Assembly (NCBI GenBank): GCA_977006965.1
Contig: OZ345362.1
Coordinates: forward strand, 124,001-188,000
DNA from: Phymatolithon calcareum
Taxonomy: Eukaryota > Rhodophyta > Florideophyceae > Hapalidiales
DNA length: 64,000 nucleotides
Direction of reading: 5' to 3'
Under the pieces are notes generated by a model. It saw nothing but the letters and a program-made list of their open reading frames with translations. It made no database searches and was not told where the DNA came from. Numbering within the stretch: position 1 is the first letter of the stretch; each line of letters opens with the position of its first letter. Positions 62,703 to 64,000 of this stretch are shown piece by piece. Both the position numbers and the translations under genes were made by a program.

Positions 62703-63960
62703 TTTCCTTTCAAGTTTATTTAAAAAGCCCCACAGACTTCCGAAGATATGGGCAAAGCTTCCTCTGATGCTACCTACCTTTGTGAAGCTCACGAAATGTC
62801 CACCAGTATGGCGGACGGGAAAACTCACGACTCAAAGTAGTCTTATCTCAGTCCTCTACGGGATTGTTAGTGGCTGGACTTGGCCACTTTCGGCATTGCA
62901 TTCTGCGGAAATATTACAGGCCTTCTTCGTTCTCCGTGCGTTCTATGAGTGCCTTACTAAATAGTAAGAGCTCATCTAGTGCTGTTTCCAGTCGTTTTTC
63001 TCCTTCAAGTTCGTACCCTGCTAGCGTGCGTTCAAGGGTCTCCATATGCTCTCTGGCTCTGCTGCCGAATTCTTCAGTCATACTTCTTGTTGACACCTGT
63101 GGGAATCTTCCACAGGCATACTGCAGGGCGAGCTGTCTGTCCTTCACCGTGGGGAGCTTGAGGATTGCTGGCAATTCTCTTGTCTTGTCGTATGGTATCT
63201 TTCTTTTCCGCTTCGATTCTAGGCGGTCTCCTTCCATTTCCAGAAATTCCAATCGAAGTGCTTGTGACGATTGGTTTGTTTGGATATGCTTTACAGCTTC
63301 ACCGAAAGGCTCTCTGGTCTCCATCGCGGCGATTTCTTTGTTCGTGTACTGCCATTCATGTTTGTTTCTCCTTTCGGGAACTTCTTTTGAATACATACAC
63401 TCCCAGTGTCGCTGTACTAGTGCCTTGTATATCTGAATACACTTCTGTATACTCAGCCCTTTCCTGAACACTCCCAGTGTACGTAGCTCGTACACGGCCG
63501 TCCTTGCATTCTTTAGTCGTTGCATCATTAACGTATCTGTGACTCCTCCGGGGTCTAGGGATACTCCAAGGTACGTGACCTCCGGAACTTTTGCTACTAC
63601 CTTGTTCGCTAGCTTGAATGTCTTGCCCAATGTTTCCTCTGATTCAAGGATTTCGCTTTTCCCTTGTTTAGTGTTCCAAGTCATCTCTCACTCTTGTACC
63701 TATTGGGTAGCTATATCTAATAGTCCATGCAGTGCAGCCGGTGATTTCGCAGAGAGAAGAACATCGTCTGCGAAGAGGATAGCCGGTACTTCAGCCCAGG
63801 TTTTTGATGTCCGGCTCATTCGGTCTGCGAATTCATCCATGAAGATGTTGTAGAGGCTTGGACTGAGAGGGGATCTTTCTGGGACCCCCCTGTCCACTAG
63901 AAACCAGTTCCTGTTCGCATCACCAATTGTTGCTACCCAGGATGGTGTCAAGAACGCCTC
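62703..63960 (-). mobile_element. LINE (subfamily A), RT palm to 3' end
   Basis: The reverse strand from about 63960 reads FLVDRGVPERSPLSPSLYNI and DEFADRM, then AILFADDVLLSAKSPAALHG. After two stops (TAG at 63702-63700, TGA shortly after) a 256-codon frame to 62914 gives VPEVTYLGVSLDPGGVTDTL, GDRLESKRKRKIPYDKTREL and ALDELLLFSKALIERTENEE. About 60 codons between the WEC and CMYS parts are missing compared with 30553-31790. The untranslated tail ends AAATAAACTTGAAAGGAAAAA at about 62703. The 5' part lies beyond the RT fingers and is absent or outside the window. Confidence 0.85.
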
Positions 63961-64000
63961 GGCCTAAGATGACGAATAGAAGAAAAATAAGTCAAGGAAC

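Overview
The window looks like nuclear DNA of a eukaryote with compact, intron-poor genes and a heavy load of decayed transposable elements. A red alga (florideophyte, Chondrus-like) is my best guess, from the combination of Sel1-repeat proteins, an NB-ARC/WD40 STAND family, an exportin-7 fragment with one 106-bp GT-AG intron, and dense retroelement debris. The species is an inference and is not shown by the sequence. Nothing suggests a prokaryote, plasmid or organelle. I see no rRNA, tRNA or CRISPR.

Layout. 1-1.2 kb: Sel1 fragment joined to a repeat called here family E (probably an LTR). 1.7-2.5 kb: gag-like relic. 3.0-3.3 kb: unexplained cluster of perfect palindromes. 4.0-5.0 kb: Sel1 pseudogene. 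5.0-6.2 kb: foldback element whose arms are arrays of a TGTCACTAA-containing unit. 6.5-10.1 kb: LINE fragments. 11.3-13.8 kb: unknown multi-frame gene. 14.2-15.7 kb: second foldback element, carrying a 650-bp MITE with a TGA target duplication. 16.0-21.0 kb: Sel1 pseudogene, then a family E copy that holds a tyrosine-recombinase element bounded by 38-bp inverted repeats. 21.1-28.4 kb: NB-ARC/WD40 pseudogene split by a two-ORF retroelement with intact ORFs. 30.2-34.1 kb: Sel1-LINE chimera and LINE pieces. 34.8-36.4 kb: an intact Sel1-repeat gene. 37.6-41.5 kb: second NB-ARC/WD40 copy, in opposite orientation. 41.9-43.9 kb: second copy of the Sel1/E/recombinase segment. 45.8-49.5 kb: hypothetical remnants and an inverted E copy that lacks the recombinase element. 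50.4-57.2 kb: mostly LINE fragments. 57.7-58.7 kb: 5' part of an exportin-7 gene. 61.6-62.3 kb: bZIP gene. 62.7-64 kb: LINE.

How it fits together. Three low-copy families (Sel1 proteins, NB-ARC/WD40 proteins, and the Sel1/E/recombinase block) were duplicated within the window, mostly in inverted orientation, and then decayed. The youngest identifiable layer is the two-ORF reverse-transcriptase element at about 21.2-25.3 kb. It is the only mobile element here with undamaged reading frames, and a paralogue 15 kb away shows the empty site. The genes most likely to work today are the Sel1 protein (34767-36356), the bZIP protein (61551-62297) and the two ORFs of that element.
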